Origin: an uncultured Eubacteriales bacterium
GTDB lineage: Bacteria > Bacillota > Clostridia > UMGS1840
Reading direction: 5' to 3'
Assembly: GCA_900555525.1 (NCBI GenBank)
Contig: USLP01000041.1
Span: 1-8,616 of the forward strand
DNA: 8,616 nucleotides
Part shown: positions 6,460 to 8,616 of the stretch, piece after piece
How the letters are laid out: each line of letters starts with the position of its first letter
How positions within the stretch are numbered: the first letter of the stretch is position 1
Translations under genes and position numbers: made by a program
Notes under the pieces: model-generated
What the model saw: the letters and a program-made list of their open reading frames with translations, nothing else
Databases searched by the model: none
What the model was told of the DNA's origin: nothing

Positions 6460-6478
6460 GTAAGCGGAGCAAAGTCAA
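6450..6478 (-). promoter_or_regulatory. Sigma-A promoter for the isomerase-oxidoreductase operon
   Basis: Read on the minus strand: TTGACT (6478-6473), a 17-base spacer, TATAAT (6455-6450). This is an 11 of 12 match with optimal spacing. Transcription would begin near 6443, giving a leader of about 40 bases before the ATG at 6402. Its -10 box overlaps that of the opposing regulator promoter. Confidence 0.85.
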
Positions 6479-6530
6479 TAAAATATTATGCTCTAATGTA
6501 TAACGATTGTGCTTTTTTTGGAGAATTATT

Positions 6531-7337
6531 ATGAAATACGAATTTATTAATTTTACAGTTATGACATCGCCGTATATTTTTCATACGGACGATGTGGATT
6601 TTTTGCACGATTATCCTTCGTGGCACGAGGCGCTTGAAATCATATATGTAAAGGACGGAGCGGGAATTGCGTATGTTGATTCGGAAAAATTTGAAATAAA
6701 GCCGAACGATATTATAATTGCAAATTCGGGTTCCATACATAACTTTGTCGGAAATCCGTTTGTCAAATATCATTGCTTGATAGCTGATGACCGTTTTTGC
6801 GAACAAAACGGACTTGATATAACAAAAATCCGTTTTTGCCCAAAAGTTAATGATGAAAAAATCTGCCGAACATATGACGAATTTGTTAATCAAATCGAGA
6901 ATGAAAGTAGTAAATACGGCGAGCTTGGCATACGTGCGTATTTGCTTAAGCTGTTATATGAAATTGCCGAAAATTACACGCAGTCGCAAAGTGAATTTAA
7001 AGAACAAAATACGGAAATGATAAATACCGTAAAAAATATTATGGATTATATCGGAAAAAATTTTTCAAAAAAGATAACCGTTGACGAAATAATAAAAAAA
7101 TCGGGCTTCAGCCGTGCGTATTTTTCCCGCGAATTTAAAAGAATTACGCAAAAAACAATTGTTGATTATATAAATACGGTGAGGTGTATTCATGCCGCCG
7201 AACTTATCGGGAAGAAAAAGATGAAAATAGGCGAAGCGGCGCTTGTGTGCGGCTTTGAAAGCCCTGCATATTTCTCAAAAATCTACAAAAAAACAATGAA
7301 AAAATCACCGTCCGACATGCTGAAAAAAGTACAATAA
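6531..7337 (+). CDS. AraC family transcriptional regulator with N-terminal cupin domain
   Basis: A 268-residue cytoplasmic DNA-binding regulator. Residues about 15-85 form an AraC-type cupin ligand domain (YPSWHEALEIIYVKDG 28-43, IKPNDIIIANSGSIH 56-70), the usual place for sugar binding. A linker of helices follows (110-160). The C-terminal AraC domain (about 167-266) has two helix-turn-helix units: ITVDEIIKKSGFSRAYFSRE (182-201) and KIGEAALVCGFESPAYFSKI (232-251). The closing signature FxKxxKKxxxxSPSD ends near residue 262. I chose ATG 6531 because GGAG (6520-6523) lies 7 bases upstream; the longer frame from TTG 6507 adds a Cys/Phe/Trp-rich piece unlike the family and has no ribosome site. 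It is divergent from the isomerase operon, which it most likely activates when a sugar binds. The inducer is unknown. Confidence 0.95.
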   Translation: MKYEFINFTVMTSPYIFHTDDVDFLHDYPSWHEALEIIYVKDGAGIAYVDSEKFEIKPNDIIIANSGSIHNFVGNPFVKYHCLIADDRFCEQNGLDITKIRFCPKVNDEKICRTYDEFVNQIENESSKYGELGIRAYLLKLLYEIAENYTQSQSEFKEQNTEMINTVKNIMDYIGKNFSKKITVDEIIKKSGFSRAYFSREFKRITQKTIVDYINTVRCIHAAELIGKKKMKIGEAALVCGFESPAYFSKIYKKTMKKSPSDMLKKVQ

Positions 7338-7342
7338 ATCGT

Positions 7343-7388
7343 TGTGCAAATACTTGACAATGCACATAAAATATGCTATAATTCATAT
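7343..7388. promoter_or_regulatory. Candidate autoregulatory operator repeats
   Basis: Two short inverted repeats sit over the promoter: TGTGCA (7343-7348) with TGCACA (7361-7366), bracketing the -35 box, and ATATG (7371-7375) with CATAT (7384-7388), bracketing the -10 box. RelB/DinJ antitoxins bind such palindromes through their ribbon-helix-helix domain. The repeats are seen; their use as operators is inferred. Confidence 0.5.
7354..7382 (+). promoter_or_regulatory. Consensus sigma-A promoter of the toxin-antitoxin module
   Basis: TTGACA (7354-7359), a 17-base spacer, TATAAT (7377-7382), with TGC just before the -10 (extended -10). All twelve bases match. Transcription would begin near 7389, about 26 bases before the antitoxin ATG. 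Such a strong promoter suits a module held down by its own product. Confidence 0.92.
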
Positions 7389-7414
7389 AATGACAGAGAA
7401 AGGAGCTTTTTGAT

Positions 7415-7681
7415 ATGGCTACAACAAATGTAACAATTCGCATGGATAAGGATTTGAAAAAACAAGCTGATGAGTTGTTTTCTGCGCTGGGACTTAATAT
7501 GTCAACGGCTATGGGGGTTTTTTGCAGACAGGCTGTGAGACTTGGGAAAATTCCGTTTGAGCTTGCTGTAGATATTCCGAATGCTGAAACGCTTGCCGCT
7601 ATTGATGATGTAAACAACAACCGCAATATGAGTAAAGCGTATGATAATATGGAAGAGCTTATGAGGGATTTAAATGCTTAA
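7415..7681 (+). CDS. dinJ: RelB/DinJ family antitoxin
   Basis: An 88-residue type II antitoxin. The N-terminal half (3-50) has the ribbon-helix-helix layout of the family: a short strand TNVTIRMD, then KDLKKQADELFSALGLNMST and FCRQAVRLGKIPFEL, closely matching DinJ/RelB proteins. This part dimerises and binds the operator. The C-terminal half (51-88), ending EELMRDLNA, would wrap and block the toxin. The ATG at 7415 follows AAAGGAG (7398-7404). Its last 8 bases overlap the toxin start, the usual coupling that makes antitoxin first and in excess. The module has its own promoter and terminator, lies between unrelated genes and is easily explained as a horizontally gained cassette, though its base composition is not strikingly different. 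Assigning DinJ rather than another RelB type rests mainly on the YafQ-like partner. Confidence 0.95.
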   Translation: MATTNVTIRMDKDLKKQADELFSALGLNMSTAMGVFCRQAVRLGKIPFELAVDIPNAETLAAIDDVNNNRNMSKAYDNMEELMRDLNA

Positions 7682-7946
7682 AGTTAGGTTTTCCGCTAAA
7701 TTTAAAAAAGATTTTAAATCAATTATACGGCGAGGATATGACATTTCTTTATTTGAAGAAGTAGTTTCGATTTTGAGGCAGGAAAAACCTCTGCCTGAAA
7801 AATACTGCGACCATGCGTTAAAGGGAGAATATATGGGACACCGTGAATGCCATATATCCCCCGACTGGCTTCTTATATATAAAGTGGAAAACGAGATTGT
7901 AACACTGTCTTTAACTCGTACGGGAACACACAGCGATTTATTTTGA
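7674..7946 (+). CDS. yafQ: YafQ family type II toxin (RelE superfamily mRNA interferase)
   Basis: A 90-residue RelE-fold toxin of the YafQ type, which enters the ribosomal A site and cuts mRNA during translation. The family pattern is complete: KFKKDFKSIIRRGYDIS (9-25), PLPEKYCDHALKGEYMGHRE (39-58), CHISPDWLLIYK (59-70) and TRTGTHSDLF at the C-terminus. Residues matching the active-site set known in E. coli YafQ (H50, H63, D67, W68, H87, F91) are H47, H60, D64, W65, H86 and F90, so the toxin should be active. The ATG at 7674 lies in the antitoxin reading end (8-base overlap) with GAGGG (7663-7667) 6 bases upstream. It forms an operon with the antitoxin and is followed within 4 bases by a hairpin terminator. 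No frameshift or loss of catalytic residues is visible. Confidence 0.96.
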   Translation: MLKVRFSAKFKKDFKSIIRRGYDISLFEEVVSILRQEKPLPEKYCDHALKGEYMGHRECHISPDWLLIYKVENEIVTLSLTRTGTHSDLF

Positions 7947-7949
7947 TAG

Positions 7950-7980
7950 AGAGCAGTTCGGTTGCGAACTGCTCTTTAAA
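7950..7980 (+). terminator. Intrinsic terminator of the toxin-antitoxin operon
   Basis: An 11-bp perfect stem pairs AGAGCAGTTCG (7950-7960) with CGAACTGCTCT (7965-7975) around the loop GTTG, followed by TTAAATTTT. The T tract is interrupted but the stem is strong. It starts 3 bases after the toxin stop and isolates spoVT from the module. Confidence 0.85.
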
Positions 7981-8079
7981 TTTTCAAAAAAATTCCAAAA
8001 TGCGGATTACATAAAAATCCTAATGCTTGCAAATAATAGAACCGAAACCAAACTAAACAAAGCAAAAGGAGTTTTATAA

Positions 8080-8616
8080 ATGAAAGCAACAGGAATTGTC
8101 CGTAGAATCGACGATTTGGGGCGCGTCGTTATACCGAAGGAAATCAGAAGAACAATGCGTATTCATGAGGGCGATCCTTTGGAAATATTCACAAATAAAG
8201 ACGGGGAAGTAATTTTTAAAAAGTATTCGGCTGTCGGTGAGCTTTCAAATTTTGCGAGCGAATATGCCGAAGCTTTATGCAAAATAAGCGGATTTTCCGC
8301 CGCCATTACCGATAAAGACGTAGTTATTGCCGTTTCGGGAACGGGAAAAAAAGAAATTTTGGACAAAAAAATTTCATCGGATATCGAAAGAATAATGAAT
8401 GACAGAACGTCCGTTTTGTCAAAATCCGAAAAAAATTCAAATTTGCCTTTGACAGACGACAGCTTGAAATATTTTTCGCATATTGCAGTCCCGATAATTT
8501 CCGAGGGTGACGCAATCGGATCGGTTGTGCTGTATACTTCCGAGGAAACGGCAGACATGACGGAAACGGAAGACAAGCTCGCGATAACCGCGGCGACAGG
8601 TTTGGGGAAAATATTT
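8080..8616 (+). CDS. spoVT: Stage V sporulation protein T (SpoVT), 3' end cut by window edge
   Basis: SpoVT is a DNA-binding regulator made in the forespore late in sporulation; it modulates sigma-G-dependent genes and affects coat, germination and spore resistance. Residues 1-50 are the swapped-hairpin AbrB/MazE-type DNA-binding domain with the near-invariant GIVRRIDDLGRVVIPKEIRR (5-24), then EGDPLEIFTNKDGEVIFKKY (30-49). Residues about 55-179 form a GAF-like domain (ELSNFASEYAEAL, AVSGTGKKEIL, IAVPIISEGDAIGSVVLY). In all, 179 codons are open to the last base, against 178 residues in Bacillus SpoVT, so only a few residues and the stop are missing. The ATG at 8080 follows AAGGAG (8066-8071) by 8 bases. 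It forms its own unit after the toxin-antitoxin terminator. I see no convincing sigma-A or sigma-G promoter in the 100 bases upstream. Confidence 0.96.
   Translation, partial: MKATGIVRRIDDLGRVVIPKEIRRTMRIHEGDPLEIFTNKDGEVIFKKYSAVGELSNFASEYAEALCKISGFSAAITDKDVVIAVSGTGKKEILDKKISSDIERIMNDRTSVLSKSEKNSNLPLTDDSLKYFSHIAVPIISEGDAIGSVVLYTSEETADMTETEDKLAITAATGLGKIF

Larger units (their letters stand above)
6431..6478. repeat. Inverted repeat spanning both divergent promoters
   Basis: TTGACTTT (6431-6438) and AAAGTCAA (6471-6478) are perfect 8-base inverted arms that contain the two -35 boxes. They could be only the two polymerase sites, or may double as half-sites for the neighbouring AraC-family regulator. 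Confidence 0.6.

Noticed and set aside
6507..6530. TTG upstream start for the AraC-family gene
   Set aside because: It would add an odd hydrophobic N-terminus and lacks a ribosome site, while the ATG at 6531 has GGAG at proper distance.
8001..8045. Possible sigma-G promoter (GGATTA and CAAATAATA) upstream of spoVT
   Set aside because: The spacing and bases fit the forespore consensus poorly. SpoVT in Bacillus is under sigma-G, but that does not make this match convincing.
8163..8576. A 137-codon minus-strand open frame at the right end
   Set aside because: It is a shadow of spoVT, whose own frame is open from 8080 to the window edge.
1..8616. CRISPR arrays, tRNA or rRNA genes, riboswitches, transposase genes
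   Set aside because: No regularly spaced direct repeats, no tRNA-like cloverleaf, no recognisable aptamer leader and no transposase or integrase motif were seen on either strand.

Overview
The window looks like chromosomal DNA of a low-GC, Gram-positive, endospore-forming member of the Clostridia (class-level inference). The support is a SepF/YlmH/DivIVA division cluster, a SpoVT gene, AGGAGG-type ribosome binding sites, consensus sigma-A promoters and heavy use of AT-rich codons such as ATA. I cannot name a genus from sequence alone.

Region 1 (1-4274, all + strand) is a compact housekeeping and division operon: the 3' part of miaA, a membrane-anchored HlyD-like protein, yggS, sepF, ylmH and divIVA. 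Genes overlap or lie 1-34 bases apart, and the run ends at a strong terminator that should work in both directions. The order yggS-sepF-ylmH-divIVA is the familiar Firmicutes arrangement near the septum genes. A textbook sigma-A promoter sits exactly on the TTG start of yggS and could give the division genes their own transcript.

Region 2 (4275-4471) is noncoding. It carries an imperfect inverted repeat of about 77 bases, with smaller hairpins inside and beside it, and resembles a dispersed intergenic repeat.

Region 3 (4472-7337) is a small carbohydrate-type locus. A TIM-barrel sugar phosphate isomerase/epimerase-like gene and a Gfo/Idh/MocA oxidoreductase form a two-gene minus-strand operon joined by an ATGA overlap. 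A divergent AraC-family regulator lies on the + strand. The two transcription units are read from two consensus promoters on the same 48 bp of DNA, with their -10 boxes overlapping, so they should compete for RNA polymerase. No transporter or kinase is present.

Region 4 (7342-7980) is a complete type II toxin-antitoxin module of the DinJ-YafQ (RelBE superfamily) type, with its own consensus promoter, candidate operator repeats and terminator.

Region 5 (8080-8616) is an almost complete spoVT gene, cut by the window edge.

I found no clearly undescribed system. The most interesting items are the promoter on the yggS start codon, the overlapping divergent promoters, the HlyD-like gene inside the division cluster and the intergenic inverted repeat.
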